A stretch of 64,000 nt of DNA. It comes from Burkholderiales bacterium (GTDB lineage Bacteria; Pseudomonadota; Gammaproteobacteria; Burkholderiales; Burkholderiaceae_C). This document shows, piece by piece, positions 30,784 through 41,446 of this stretch (positions within the stretch are counted from its first letter, which is position 1; each line of letters starts with the position of its first letter). Position numbers and translations under genes: made by a program. Under the pieces are notes generated by a model that was not told where the DNA came from, made no database searches, and worked only from the letters and a program-made list of their open reading frames with translations. The stretch spans positions 62,001 to 126,000 of the forward strand of contig JAFKGE010000019.1 of NCBI GenBank assembly GCA_017307865.1, read 5' to 3'.

Positions 30784-32445
30784 ATGGCATTGGTCAACAT
30801 CCTGGTCCCCGACATCGGGGACTTCAGCGAGGTCGGGGTGATCGAGCTGCTGGTGAAGGTGGGCGACACCGTCAAGGTCGAGCAGTCGCTGATCACCGTC
30901 GAGTCCGACAAGGCGTCGATGGAAATCCCCTCCAGCCACGCCGGCGTCGTCAAGGAGCTCAAGGTGGCGCTGGGCGACAAGGTCAGCCAGGGCAGCGTGA
31001 TCGCGGTGCTGGACAGCGCCGAGGCCGCTGCTTCCCAGTCAAATGCGGCTCCAGCGCCCGCCAGTCAAGCGCCGGCAGCTACCAAACAAGAAGCATCTGC
31101 GCCGGCCGCTACGCCCGCCGCGGCACCGGCAGCCAGCGGCCGCATCGAGGTGCGCGTGCCCGACATCGGCGACTTCAAGGACGTCGCGGTGATCGAGCTG
31201 CTGGCCAAGCCGGGCGACACCCTCGCGCCCGAGCAGTCGCTGTTCACCGTCGAGTCCGACAAGGCCTCGATGGAAATCCCGTCGCCCGCCGCCGGCGTGC
31301 TGAAAGAGCTGAAGGTGAAGCTGGGCGACAAGGTGAACCAGGGCGACCTGGTGGCCATCATCGAAGGCGCGGCCAGCGCGGCCGTACCGGCCGCGGCGGC
31401 GCCCGCGCCGTCCGCTGCCGCGCCGGCTCCCGCCGCAGCGACCGCGCCGACCCCGGCACCCGCGCCCGCGGCCAGCGTGGCGGCACCGCCCCACAACCCC
31501 ACCGTGCCCCCCAGCGGCCAGCTGCCGCATGCCAGCCCGTCGGTGCGCCAGTTCGCGCGCGAGCTGGGCGTGCCGCTGGCCGAGGTCAAGGGCAGCGGGC
31601 GCAACGGCCGCATCACGTTCGAGGACGTGCAGGCCTTCACCCGCTCGGTCATGGCCGGCGCGGTGCAGACGCAGGCGCAGGCGGCCAAGGCACCCGCCGG
31701 CAGCGGCGTGGGGCTGGACCTGCTGCCCTGGCCCAAGATCGACTTCACCAAGTTCGGGCCGGTCGAGCGCAAGGAGCTGTCGCGCATCAAGAAGATCAGC
31801 GGCGCCAACCTGTCGCGCAACTGGGTGATGATTCCGCACGTCACCAACAACGACGAGGCCGACATCACCGAGCTGGAGGCCTTCCGCGTGGCCACCAACA
31901 AGGAGAACGAGAAGAGCGGCGTCAAGGTCACCATGCTGGCCTTCGTCATCAAGGCGGTGGTGGCGGCGCTGAAGAAGTTCCCCGATTTCAACGCCAGCCT
32001 GGACGGTGACGCGCTGATTTACAAGCAGTACTTCCACATCGGCTTCGCGGCCGACACGCCCAATGGCCTGGTGGTGCCCGTGCTCAAGGATGCCGACAAG
32101 AAGGGCATCCTGCAGATCAGCGCCGAGATGGGCGAGCTGGCCAAGAAGGCGCGCGACGGCAAGCTGGGCGTGGCCGACATGCAGGGCGGCTGTTTCTCGA
32201 TCTCCTCGCTCGGTGGCATCGGCGGCACGCACTTCACGCCCATCATCAATGCGCCCGAGGTGGCCATCCTGGGTCTGTCCAAGAGCGCCATGAAGCCCGT
32301 TTGGGACGGCAAGCAGTTCCAGCCGCGATTGAGCCTGCCGCTGTCGCTGAGCTACGACCACCGCGTGATCGACGGCGCCAGCGCTGCGCGCTTCAACGCC
32401 TATCTGGCCCAGGTGCTGGCGGACTTCCGCCGCATTCTGCTGTAA
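30784..32445 (+). CDS. aceF: Dihydrolipoyllysine acetyltransferase (E2 of pyruvate dehydrogenase)
   Basis: A 553-residue E2 with two lipoyl domains (about 2-75 and 119-192, lipoyl-lysine in [12 protein letters not shown] each time). A peripheral subunit-binding domain follows (about 245-282, [20 protein letters not shown]) and then the catalytic domain ending with the active-site motif [14 protein letters not shown]. The linker after the first lipoyl domain (about residues 86-103) is encoded by a reverse copy of the dispersed repeat (31039-31090). It lies 24 bases after aceE. Confidence 0.98.
   Translation: MALVNILVPDIGDFSEVGVIELLVKVGDTVKVEQSLITVESDKASMEIPSSHAGVVKELKVALGDKVSQGSVIAVLDSAEAAASQSNAAPAPASQAPAATKQEASAPAATPAAAPAASGRIEVRVPDIGDFKDVAVIELLAKPGDTLAPEQSLFTVESDKASMEIPSPAAGVLKELKVKLGDKVNQGDLVAIIEGAASAAVPAAAAPAPSAAAPAPAAATAPTPAPAPAASVAAPPHNPTVPPSGQLPHASPSVRQFARELGVPLAEVKGSGRNGRITFEDVQAFTRSVMAGAVQTQAQAAKAPAGSGVGLDLLPWPKIDFTKFGPVERKELSRIKKISGANLSRNWVMIPHVTNNDEADITELEAFRVATNKENEKSGVKVTMLAFVIKAVVAALKKFPDFNASLDGDALIYKQYFHIGFAADTPNGLVVPVLKDADKKGILQISAEMGELAKKARDGKLGVADMQGGCFSISSLGGIGGTHFTPIINAPEVAILGLSKSAMKPVWDGKQFQPRLSLPLSLSYDHRVIDGASAARFNAYLAQVLADFRRILL
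31039..31090 (-). repeat. Dispersed repeat, copy 4 (inside the aceF interdomain linker)
   Basis: TCAAATGCGGCTCCAGCGCC, then CGCCAGTCAAGCGCCGGCAG and CTACCAAA. This matches the reverse form seen at 41391-41446 in the blocks CAGCGCCCGCC, TCAAGCGC and AGCTA. It is translated as a flexible Ala/Pro/Ser/Gln linker. Confidence 0.65.
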
Positions 32446-32455
32446 GGGGACAACG

Positions 32456-34279
<1,824 letters not shown>

Positions 34280-34299
34280 CGCTCCTGGTCCATTCGCTG

Positions 34300-34334
34300 G
34301 CCGCGCAGGTTCCGCAGGGACTGCGCGGCTTTTT
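34300..34334 (+). terminator. Intrinsic terminator of the aceE-aceF-lpdA operon
   Basis: GCCGCGCAG and CTGCGCGGC form a 9-bp GC-rich stem with a 12-base loop, followed by TTTTT, 20 bases after the lpdA stop. Confidence 0.9.
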
Positions 34335-34550
34335 CATCGCCGGGCCGCCGGATCGCGCAGCGGACCCGTCCCTGCAGCCGTGCTCGAGCGTGGTCTGTGC
34401 GAAGCAACCGGCAGGCGGCATACTTGCCGCCCATGCCGTGGCGCCGCCGGCGCCGCGAAACGGGGATGAAACAAAACGAGGGAGGGCTCCGGCCTTGGTG
34501 CATTCTTGTTTTCGCGTGCCTGGGGCGCGGCAGTCGATGGAGGCTGCGCC

Positions 34551-35969
34551 ATGCTGAGCGTGCTGGCCGTGGTGGTGTCCCTGGCGCTGCTCATGTTCTT
34601 GGCTTACCGGGGCTTCACGGTGCTGCTGCTGGCGCCGCTGATGGCGGCGCTGGCGGTGGTGCTGTCGGGCGATGCGCGCTGGCTGCTGCCGCTGTACACC
34701 GACACTTTCATGAGCGCGCTGGGGGGCTATGTGCTGCAGTACCTGCCGCTGTTTTTGCTGGGCGCGCTGTTTGGGCGGCTGATGGCCGACTCGGGTGCGG
34801 CCAGCACGCTGGCGCGCTGGATTGTGCGCACGCTGGGCGAGCGCAATGCCATCCTGACGGTGGTGCTGGCCTGTGCGCTGCTGACCTACGGCGGCGTGTC
34901 GCTGTTTGTGGTGGCGTTTGCCATCTACCCGATCGCGCGCAATCTGTTCGAGGCCGCCGACATCCCCAAGCGGCTGGTGCCCGCCACGATTGCGCTGGGC
35001 GCGTTCACCTTCACCATGACGGCGCTGCCGGGTTCGCCCGCCATCCAGAACGCCATTCCCATTCCGTACTTCGGCACCAACGGCTTTGCCGCGCCGGGCC
35101 TGGGGCTGCTGGCGGCGGCCATCATGCTGGGCGGCGGGCTGTTCTGGCTGCTGCGGCGGGCAGCCGCCGCGCGCGCAGCGGGCGAGGGCTATGGCCACCA
35201 TGCCGAGGACGAGGAGGGTGGCGATGCGCCCACACCCGCCCAAGCCGCGGCCGAGGCGGCGCGCCATGCCGAGATACCGCTGGCGCTGGCCCTGCTGCCG
35301 CTGGTGATGGTGATTGGCGTCAACGCGCTGTTTACCTACTGGGTGTTCCCGGCGCTGGACCTGTCCTTCATGGCCGAGCGCTTTCCGGCGCTGGAGCCGC
35401 AGCGCGTCACCGGCCTGTGGTCGCTGATCATTGCGCTGCTGCTGGCCTGCACCACGCTGGCGCTGGTGCGGCTGGGCCATTGGCACGACCTCAAGCACAC
35501 GCTCAATCAGGGCGTGTTCGGCTTCATGCTGCCGCTGTTCAATACCGCGTCGGAGGTGGGCTACGGCGCGGTCATCGCCTCGCTGGCGGGCTTTGCGCTG
35601 ATCCGCGATGCCGTGCTGCGCGTGTCAGACAACCCGCTGATCTCCGAGGCCATCGCCATGAACGTGCTGGCGGGCATTACCGGCTCGTCGTCGGGCGGCC
35701 TGAGCATCGCCCTGCAAACGCTGGGCGAAGACTACCTGCGCATGGCCGAGGCGGCCAACATCAGTCCCGAGCTGATGCACCGCGTGGCCGTCATGGCCGC
35801 AGGTGGCATGGACACGCTGCCGCACTGCGGCGCCATCATCACGCTGCTGTCCATCTGCAAGCTCAACCATCGGCAATCGTATGGCGATATCGCGGCGGTG
35901 ACCATGCTGTTTCCGCTGCCCGCGCTGGTGCTCGTCATTGCGTTGGGGACGGCATTCGGCAGCTTCTGA
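34551..35969 (+). CDS. GntP-family proton symporter (gluconate/carboxylate permease)
   Basis: A 472-residue inner-membrane transporter with about 12-14 hydrophobic segments. The first starts at MLSVLAVVVSLALLMFLAY, and a charged, acidic loop lies near residues 205-240 (GHHAEDEEGG). GntP features include GSPAIQNAIPIPYFGTNGF and GITGSSSGGLSIALQTLG. Members import gluconate, D-glycerate or hydroxybutyrate with protons; the substrate here is unknown and no sugar-acid catabolic gene is adjacent. ATG 34551 starts the first membrane helix. Confidence 0.85.
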   Translation: MLSVLAVVVSLALLMFLAYRGFTVLLLAPLMAALAVVLSGDARWLLPLYTDTFMSALGGYVLQYLPLFLLGALFGRLMADSGAASTLARWIVRTLGERNAILTVVLACALLTYGGVSLFVVAFAIYPIARNLFEAADIPKRLVPATIALGAFTFTMTALPGSPAIQNAIPIPYFGTNGFAAPGLGLLAAAIMLGGGLFWLLRRAAAARAAGEGYGHHAEDEEGGDAPTPAQAAAEAARHAEIPLALALLPLVMVIGVNALFTYWVFPALDLSFMAERFPALEPQRVTGLWSLIIALLLACTTLALVRLGHWHDLKHTLNQGVFGFMLPLFNTASEVGYGAVIASLAGFALIRDAVLRVSDNPLISEAIAMNVLAGITGSSSGGLSIALQTLGEDYLRMAEAANISPELMHRVAVMAAGGMDTLPHCGAIITLLSICKLNHRQSYGDIAAVTMLFPLPALVLVIALGTAFGSF

Positions 35970-36089
35970 CGCAAGGCTCGAACGGGTGACAGTTCGGGCC
36001 TTGTCGTTGGGTGGGTCGCACGTTGGCCTGAGTCTGTTGTTTGATTCTATTTGACGCAACATGATGTCGTTTTTGATGAGAAATGCATC

Positions 36090-36152
36090 GTGCGCACCAC
36101 CGTGACCATCGACGACCGCCTGAGCGTGCAGCACGTCGCGGCCCGGCACTGA
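36090..36152 (+). pseudogene. VapB-like antitoxin remnant
   Basis: A GTG-started frame of 20 codons reads RTTVTIDDRLSVQHVAARH then stop. RTTVTIDD is the typical opening of small VapB/DUF2191-type antitoxins that pair with PIN toxins. The sequence loses similarity after ten residues and no toxin gene follows, so this looks like a decayed end of a toxin-antitoxin module. Confidence 0.35.
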
Positions 36153-36195
36153 ACGTGGGTTGCGTGCGGCACTCGCGCCGACGTCGGACGCCCGA

Positions 36196-36540
36196 TCAGG
36201 GATTGCGCACGATATCGACCGAAATTTCCACCGCCGCCACCGTGCCGCGGTTTTCCAGCCAGTGCACGGTGGCGTGGTCCTCGGGCCAGCCCAGGCCGGG
36301 GCCGTAGTCGGTGGCCACGCCGTTGCGGTGGTCGGTGATGGTGCCCTGCAGGATGAAGACCGTGCCCGGCCGGTCGACGTGGCTGTGCACCGGGCCGAAC
36401 ACGCCGCCGGGCGCGATGGTCACCTTGCGCATGCGCAACTGGCGTCCGGCCAGGCCCTCGATCTCGGGGCCCAGGTCCATCGCCTGCAATAGCTCCACCG
36501 TCACGCCCCGGGTCTCGGGCGCCTGCTGCTCCTGGCTCAT
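36196..36540 (-). CDS. Small cupin-domain protein
   Basis: A 114-residue single-domain beta-barrel protein. The cupin metal-binding pattern is present in GPVHSHVDRPGTVFILQG and the second motif lies near HATVHWLENRGTV. Cupins of this size bind a metal and act as small dioxygenases, isomerases or sensors; no substrate can be named. It is 61 bases downstream of a second cupin gene in the same direction, so the two probably share a transcript. Confidence 0.75.
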   Translation of the reverse strand: MSQEQQAPETRGVTVELLQAMDLGPEIEGLAGRQLRMRKVTIAPGGVFGPVHSHVDRPGTVFILQGTITDHRNGVATDYGPGLGWPEDHATVHWLENRGTVAAVEISVDIVRNP

Positions 36541-36601
36541 CACGCTCTCCTCGCTGCCCGATCGGGCCGAAGCCGTGCGCGCCGTGGACAGCCTGGATCG
36601 C

Positions 36602-36913
36602 TCAGATGCTGCCGGCGCGCTCGACCACCAGAATACGCGCCTCGCCGATGGGGTGTGCAACATGCTCGGTGCCCACCGTGGCGTAGAAGATGTCGCCCGC
36701 TTCGAGCGTGGCCACGTGCTCCACGCCGCCCTCGCGCCAGTGCATGTCCACCCGGCCGTCCAGCACGGCAAACACCTCTTCGCCGTCGTTGACGTGCCAC
36801 TGATACGGCCGGTCGGTCCAGTGCAGGCGCGTGGTGATGCCGCCCATGTCGGCAACGTCCAGCGCGCCCCAGGGGCGGTCGGCCTTGAAATCGCGGGCTC
36901 GAAAGATTTTCAT
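36602..36913 (-). CDS. Small cupin-domain protein
   Basis: A 103-residue cupin with HVNDGEEVFAVLDGRVDMHW as first motif (His, Glu, His-type ligands) and a second motif around AGDIFYATVGTEHVAHP. It resembles the cupin proteins often annotated as mannose-6-phosphate-isomerase-like. It is the upstream partner of the other cupin gene. A copy of the dispersed repeat lies between it and the divergent methyltransferase gene. Confidence 0.78.
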   Translation of the reverse strand: MKIFRARDFKADRPWGALDVADMGGITTRLHWTDRPYQWHVNDGEEVFAVLDGRVDMHWREGGVEHVATLEAGDIFYATVGTEHVAHPIGEARILVVERAGSI

Positions 36914-36950
36914 TTGCTGACGATTGTCCGGGTCAGGACCGGGTCTGGAA

Positions 36951-37014
36951 AACTACGAAAATCATAGCTTCTTGCGCTCGATCCACAAGGGCTGCAGGCC
37001 AAAAACGTTCAAAA
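36951..37014 (+). repeat. Dispersed ~60-bp repeat, copy 6 (cupin-methyltransferase divergent spacer)
   Basis: Forward copy ACTACGAAAATCATAGCTTC, then TTGCGCTCGATCCACAAGGG and GCTGCAGGCC, tail ending TTCAAAA. It ends 18 bases before the methyltransferase start, so it makes up most of that gene's leader. Confidence 0.7.
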
Positions 37015-37031
37015 CTCAGCATCGCGCCACC

Positions 37032-37967
37032 ATGCAAGCCCTGCTCGACGCCATAGCCGCCATGCCGCTGCCGACCGATGCCGAGCGCATTTTCCACGGC
37101 CGCGGCGGCCTGTACCCCGGCTGCGAGCACTGGACGCTGGACGCCTATCCGCCCGTCCTGCTGCTCACCAGCTTCGCGCCCGCCAGCGAGGCGCAACTGG
37201 CCGCCGTCGGCGCCGCGCTGCAGGCGCGCTGGCAGCAGATCGCGCCCGGCCAGCCGCTGAACTGGGTCTTTCAGCAGCGCGGCGCCGGCCGCGCCGACAC
37301 GCGCCCGATGGCCGGCAGCGTGCCCGACCCACACATCGTCACCGAAGCCGGCGCGCGCTATCGGGTGCAGGTTCTGCGCGGGCAAAACCACGGCCTGTTT
37401 CTGGACATGGCGGCCGGCCGCCGCTGGGTGCGCGCCTGGGCGGCCGATTTCGGCGCCCGGCACGGCCGCGGCGCGCGCGTGCTCAACCTCTTTGCCTACA
37501 CGGGCGCCTTCTCCGTCGCCGCGCTGCAGGGCGGGGCGGCGCAGGTGGGCAACATCGACATGGCGCGCGCCGCCCTGGCCACCGGCCAGCACAACCACCA
37601 GCTGAACGGCTTGGCCGGCGGCGCCCAGTTCTGGCCGCACGACATCTTCACGTCCTGGGGCAAGATCGCGCGCCACGGCCCCTGGGACCTGATCGTCGCC
37701 GACCCGCCCAGCCACCAGAAGGGCAGTTTCGTCGCCACCAAGGACTACCCGCGCCTGATGCGCCGCCTGCCCGCGCTGCTGGCGCCCGGCGGCCACGCCC
37801 TGCTGTGCCTGAACGCGCCCGAGCTGGGCATGGATTTCTTGCACCATCACATGCACGAGCAGGCGCCGGGGTTGGCGTTCGTCGAGCGCCTGGCCAATCC
37901 CGCGGCCTTCGCGGACGTGGACGAGGGCAGGGCGCTGAAGGTGGCGGTGTATCGCCTGGCGCCGTGA
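37032..37967 (+). CDS. Class I SAM-dependent methyltransferase (RlmI/RlmK-like)
   Basis: A 311-residue protein. The SAM-binding motif I is VLNLFAYTGAFSVAALQGG, and the catalytic-type motif IV is LIVADPPSHQKGSF. This layout matches the C-terminal half of 23S rRNA cytosine/guanine methyltransferases, without a visible PUA or THUMP domain. ATG 37032 (MQALLDAIAAMPLP) is preferred because the longer frame from 36924 runs through the dispersed repeat. An rRNA substrate is likely but unproven. Confidence 0.8.
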   Translation: MQALLDAIAAMPLPTDAERIFHGRGGLYPGCEHWTLDAYPPVLLLTSFAPASEAQLAAVGAALQARWQQIAPGQPLNWVFQQRGAGRADTRPMAGSVPDPHIVTEAGARYRVQVLRGQNHGLFLDMAAGRRWVRAWAADFGARHGRGARVLNLFAYTGAFSVAALQGGAAQVGNIDMARAALATGQHNHQLNGLAGGAQFWPHDIFTSWGKIARHGPWDLIVADPPSHQKGSFVATKDYPRLMRRLPALLAPGGHALLCLNAPELGMDFLHHHMHEQAPGLAFVERLANPAAFADVDEGRALKVAVYRLAP

Positions 37968-38009
37968 GGGTCGCCGGGCTCCCGGTGAAGGTTCCATGGC
38001 GCCCGGCGG

Positions 38010-39071
38010 TCACGGTCCGAGCAGTTTCTGGACAAAGAAGTCGGCGACCGTTTCATGCAGCGCCGGGATGAGCGTCTCGCGGTCGAAACCCGGCGGATCG
38101 CTCAGAAGCCGATCGGCGATGCTCCCGGGCTCGAACGGCGGCAGCGGCGACAGCATCGCCCCGTGACCGCCATCGGCCAGGTCGGCCAGCACCCGGCAAC
38201 GGGGCGCGCAAGCGGCCTGCACGGCCTTGACGTGAAAGGCCGGCAGCTGATTGACGTCCTGCTCGGCGACGATCAGGCCAAGCGGCACCACGGGGTTTTC
38301 CAGCGACGCCGGCGCAAAGTCCGCCGCGAAGGGCACCATGGCCACCACGGCTTGAACGCGCGGGTCGGTGTGGCGCTGCGGCGTGTCGTCGTCGAAGCGC
38401 CAGCGGATGATCAGCTTGGCGAGGGCGATTTTCAGGCGGTCGAGCCCGTCGCCGCGCAACCGCATCGCGAACCCGACGCAGGATGAAAAGTCCTCGGCGA
38501 TGTGCTGCAGGCAGTGGTCGCGAAAGCGCGCCGGCGACCATTCGCCGCCTGCCAGCGACAGCGCGGTGTGGCCACCGGCCGAGCCGCCGAACACGCCGAC
38601 GGCATCCAGGCGCAGCAGCGGCGACAGCCGAGGGTCGAGCGCCACCCGGTCGATCGCCTGGCCGACTTCGAGCGGGCGCCGCTTCCAGCTGGCCGGGCCC
38701 GGCTCGGACGGGTCGATGAAGTTGTCGCCTGCATGCTGGGGCAGCGCGACCACGAAGCCCCGCTGCACCAGGGTGCGGGCGAGATCGGCGTGCACCCAGG
38801 GCGAGCCGCCCGAGCCGTGCGAGATGACGATCAGCCTGCCGTTGCCGGGCTGTGGCGCGCCGTCATCCGCCCAGGACAGCCGGAACGGGCCTTGCGAAAC
38901 GGGCGCCTCGCTGGCCGCACTGGGGTAGAAGACGGTGGTCGTCCCGCCGCCGTCCTGCACCAGGCGGATCATCCCCATGCCCGATGCCAGCGCGGTGGAG
39001 GGCAGGCACAGGCCCAAAAGCAGGCCCCCGGCGAGGGCGAGGATGGTGGTCCAGGCGCGTTGCGTTGCCAT
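38010..39071 (-). CDS. Secreted alpha/beta-hydrolase (dienelactone hydrolase-like)
   Basis: A 353-residue protein with a signal peptide (ILALAGGLLLGLCLPSTALA) and an alpha/beta-hydrolase domain. The nucleophile elbow is VFGGSAGGHTAL, the oxyanion region is IVISHGSGGSPW, and the late histidine is in LADGGHGAMLS. This fits PAF-acetylhydrolase/dienelactone-type lipases or esterases exported to the periplasm. The Cys-rich peptide gene ends 16 bases upstream in the same direction, so the two form a likely two-gene operon. The substrate is unknown. Confidence 0.8.
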   Translation of the reverse strand: MATQRAWTTILALAGGLLLGLCLPSTALASGMGMIRLVQDGGGTTTVFYPSAASEAPVSQGPFRLSWADDGAPQPGNGRLIVISHGSGGSPWVHADLARTLVQRGFVVALPQHAGDNFIDPSEPGPASWKRRPLEVGQAIDRVALDPRLSPLLRLDAVGVFGGSAGGHTALSLAGGEWSPARFRDHCLQHIAEDFSSCVGFAMRLRGDGLDRLKIALAKLIIRWRFDDDTPQRHTDPRVQAVVAMVPFAADFAPASLENPVVPLGLIVAEQDVNQLPAFHVKAVQAACAPRCRVLADLADGGHGAMLSPLPPFEPGSIADRLLSDPPGFDRETLIPALHETVADFFVQKLLGP

Positions 39072-39087
39072 GGCGGACCTCGTGAAT

Positions 39088-39282
39088 TCAGTGGGCCGCT
39101 GGCGGCGCGGCGCACAGGCAGCCGGACTCGCTCGCATCGCAGCCGCAGCGGCCGGCGCAAGCGCACGCGCAGGCGACGGGCGCGGCCGGCGGTGACACGG
39201 CAGGGCTGTGCTGGCAGCCGCAGGCGCAGCCGGCGCCGGGGCGGTCGGCGCAAAGGCAGTTGAAGGCAGAGACGGGGGACAT
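39088..39282 (-). CDS. Cysteine-rich metallothionein-like small protein
   Basis: A 64-residue protein with 12 cysteines arranged mainly as CxC (NCLC, GCACGC, ACACACAGRCGC, GCLC) and no other notable domain. CxC clusters at this density are characteristic of metal-thiolate proteins, so it may bind zinc, copper or cadmium. The start ATG 39282 follows AAAGGAACC; a frame extending to 39303 would place the ribosome site inside the gene. It precedes the secreted hydrolase. I do not recognise a named family, and the low-complexity composition calls for caution. Confidence 0.6.
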   Translation of the reverse strand: MSPVSAFNCLCADRPGAGCACGCQHSPAVSPPAAPVACACACAGRCGCDASESGCLCAAPPAAH

Positions 39283-39507
39283 GATGGTTCCTTTCCTGGA
39301 CAAGTGAACCCGACGGGTTCGAGGAAAGCGATTCTGGAGTCCGGACGACGCCTTGACTTGAATGAAACGGCTGACTTGCGGCCGTCGGCGCGATCAAGCC
39401 ACCCGTCAGCGCCCGGCCTTCAGGTTCGATGCGTGCGCGTGCGATCGCATTCGGGTCGAACCGATGCGGCGGGCGACCGGGCGCCTGCTTGCCCGATGCT
39501 GACGCCG

Positions 39508-40002
39508 CTACGACTGCGCCTGCAGCAAGGCGCCAATCACCGCCCATTCGCCCGGCTCCACCGGCGTGATCGACAGGCGATTGCCGCGCTGCAGCACCCG
39601 CATCGCCGCCAGATGGGGGTGCTGGCGCAGTTCGGCCAGCGTGAGCAGCCGTGTCTTGCGCAGCGCCTGCACGTCCAGCAGCAGCCAGCGCGGCTTGCCG
39701 GGGCTGGACTTGGCGTCGAAGTAGGGCGATGCGGGGTCGAACTGGGTGGAGTCTGGTCGCACGCCCGAGGCCACGCGCGCGATGCCGGCGATGCCGGGCT
39801 CGGGGCAGCTGGAGTGGTAGAACAGCACGCCGTCGCCCACCTGCATGGCGTCGCGCATGAAGTTGCGCGCTTGGTAGTTGCGCACGCCCGTCCAGGGCAC
39901 GGTCTGGCCGGGGGCGGCCAGGGCGTCGTCGATGCTGCACTCGTCGGGCTCGGACTTCATCAGCCAGTAGCGGGGCGCGTGGGCCTTGGGGTTCGGGTGC
40001 AT
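39508..40002 (-). CDS. EVE-domain protein
   Basis: A 164-residue EVE (PUA-like) protein. The family residues are seen in WLMKSEPDECSID, WTGVRNYQARNFMRDAM and GVLFYHSSCPEPGIAGIA. EVE domains bind modified bases in DNA or RNA and often accompany restriction or RNA-modification systems. ATG 40002 fits the family start. The IS element begins 61 bases upstream, so the native promoter has probably been replaced or separated. Confidence 0.88.
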   Translation of the reverse strand: MHPNPKAHAPRYWLMKSEPDECSIDDALAAPGQTVPWTGVRNYQARNFMRDAMQVGDGVLFYHSSCPEPGIAGIARVASGVRPDSTQFDPASPYFDAKSSPGKPRWLLLDVQALRKTRLLTLAELRQHPHLAAMRVLQRGNRLSITPVEPGEWAVIGALLQAQS

Positions 40003-40053
40003 GGGGCGATTGTGGACGGCTGCCGCCGTTTGGTATCCTGAATTTTGTTCTAT

Positions 40054-40062
40054 GAACAAAAT
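40054..40062 (+). repeat. 9-bp target-site duplication, left copy
   Basis: GAACAAAAT directly abuts the left end of the insertion sequence and is repeated exactly at 41391-41399 abutting the right end. Confidence 0.9.
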
Positions 40063-40180
40063 CACTACTGTCCGGTTAAATGACCCTCGCCGGGCCCGAG
40101 ATCAAGCATTGGCGCAGGCTACAGACTGATTTTGTTTGGTGCCGATTTGAACTTCGACTTCCAAGAACTGGGTAGCTTCC

Positions 40181-40197
40181 CGGGGTTGACATCCCCG
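40181..40197 (+). other. Hairpin overlapping the transposase ribosome-binding region
   Basis: CGGGG-ttgacat-CCCCG forms a 5-bp stem that ends directly against the GAGGAG ribosome site of the transposase. Such hairpins in insertion sequences can block translation of read-through transcripts coming from outside. Function is inferred from position. Confidence 0.35.
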
Positions 40198-40207
40198 AGG
40201 AGTGTGC

Positions 40208-41377
40208 GTGAACGCAGGCAAGACCTTGTTTGCCCAGGTCATGGAGTTCGTGCCCTGGACGAGCTTCGCGCGCATCGTGCAACGCTACTCGGGCAACGCG
40301 GGCGTGCGCACGCTGTCGTGTGCCGAGCAGTTCCGTGCGATGGCCTTCGCGCAGTTGACCTGGCGCGAGAGCCTTCGAGATATCGAGGCGAGCCTGTCGG
40401 CCAACGCGACGAAGCTGTACGCGATGGGCTTCCGTTCGGCGGTCAAGCGCTCCACGCTGGCCGACGCCAACGAGCGGCGCGACTGGCGAATCTGGGCCGA
40501 TCTGGCCGCTGTGCTGATCCGCCGTGCGCGCAAGCTCTATGCGAGCGAGCCGCTGGGCGTGGAGTTGGACAGCGCCGTCTACGCGCTGGACTCCAGCACC
40601 ATCGATCTGTGCCTGAGCCTGTTCGACTGGGCGCCGTTTCGCTCGACCAAGGCCGCCATCAAGCTGCATACGCTGCTGGACCTGCGCGGGGCGATTCCCG
40701 CCTTCATCCACATCAGCGACGGCAAGCTGCACGACGTGAACGTGCTGGACATGTTGACCTTCGAGGCCGGAGCCTTCTACGTGATGGACCGCGGCTACGT
40801 GGACTTCGCCCGGCTGTATGCCCTGCATCAGGCCGGCGCCTTCTTCGTCACGCGGGCCAAGGCGGGCATGGATGCACGGCGGGTGTACTCGGAGGTCGTC
40901 GATCGCGCCACGGGCGTGATCTGCGACCAACGCGTGATGCTGGGTGGGCACTACTCGGCAAAGAAGTATCCAGAGCACCTGCGGCGCATTCGATTCAGGG
41001 ACCCCGAGTCGGGCAAGACGTTGGTGTTCCTGACCAACAACACGGCGCTGCCGGCTCTGACCATCGCTGCGCTGTACAAGAGCCGCTGGCAGGTCGAGCT
41101 GTTCTTCAAGTGGATCAAGCAGCACCTGCGCATCAAGCACTTCCTGGGCAGCAGCCAGAACGCGGTGAAGACGCAAGTGTGGTGTGCCGTGGCCACTTAC
41201 GTGCTCATCGCCATCGTCAAGAAGGAGCTTCAACTCGGCGCCTCGCTCTACACATGTCTACAGATCTTGTCGGTCTCGGTCTTCGAGAAAACTGAGCTTT
41301 CATGCGCCTTACAGCTCGATGAACCCCGAACCGAACCACCAGTCGACGATAACCAATTGATTTTGTTCAATTTTTAA
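40208..41377 (+). CDS. IS4-family transposase (DDE, DUF4372-type N-terminus)
   Basis: A 389-residue DDE transposase. The N-terminus (NAGKTLFAQVMEFVPW, then RTLSCAEQFRAMAFAQL) matches the DUF4372 segment found in IS4 relatives. The acidic residues are in YALDSSTIDL and YVMDRGYVDF. The IS4 signature Y-(2)-R-(3)-E-(6)-K is exact in YKSRWQVELFFKWIK. GTG 40208 is chosen because GAGGAG lies 6 bases upstream. No frameshift or stop is visible, so it is probably active. Confidence 0.92.
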   Translation: MNAGKTLFAQVMEFVPWTSFARIVQRYSGNAGVRTLSCAEQFRAMAFAQLTWRESLRDIEASLSANATKLYAMGFRSAVKRSTLADANERRDWRIWADLAAVLIRRARKLYASEPLGVELDSAVYALDSSTIDLCLSLFDWAPFRSTKAAIKLHTLLDLRGAIPAFIHISDGKLHDVNVLDMLTFEAGAFYVMDRGYVDFARLYALHQAGAFFVTRAKAGMDARRVYSEVVDRATGVICDQRVMLGGHYSAKKYPEHLRRIRFRDPESGKTLVFLTNNTALPALTIAALYKSRWQVELFFKWIKQHLRIKHFLGSSQNAVKTQVWCAVATYVLIAIVKKELQLGASLYTCLQILSVSVFEKTELSCALQLDEPRTEPPVDDNQLILFNF

Positions 41378-41390
41378 CCGGACAGTAGTG

Positions 41391-41446
41391 GAACAAAATA
41401 AGGTCGCAGCGCCCGCCGATCAAGCGCGAAAAGCTATCAATTCAGG
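41391..41446 (-). repeat. Dispersed ~60-bp repeat, copy 7 (interrupted by the IS)
   Basis: Reverse copy: GAACAAAATAAGGTCGCAGC, then GCCCGCCGATCAAGCGCGAA and AAGCTATCAATTCAGG. Its first nine bases are the right-hand target duplication of the IS, so the element landed at the very end of this repeat. Its other end supplies the stop codon of the lipoate-ligase-like gene. Confidence 0.75.

Larger units (their letters stand above)
40063..41390 (+). mobile_element. IS4-family insertion sequence, complete
   Basis: The 1328-bp element is bounded by a perfect 18-bp terminal inverted repeat (CACTACTGTCCGGTTAAA at 40063-40080, its complement at 41373-41390) and flanked by a 9-bp direct duplication GAACAAAAT. 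It holds one transposase gene. The intact ends and duplication indicate a recent, single-element insertion. The target is the end of a dispersed repeat copy (copy 7). Confidence 0.95.
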
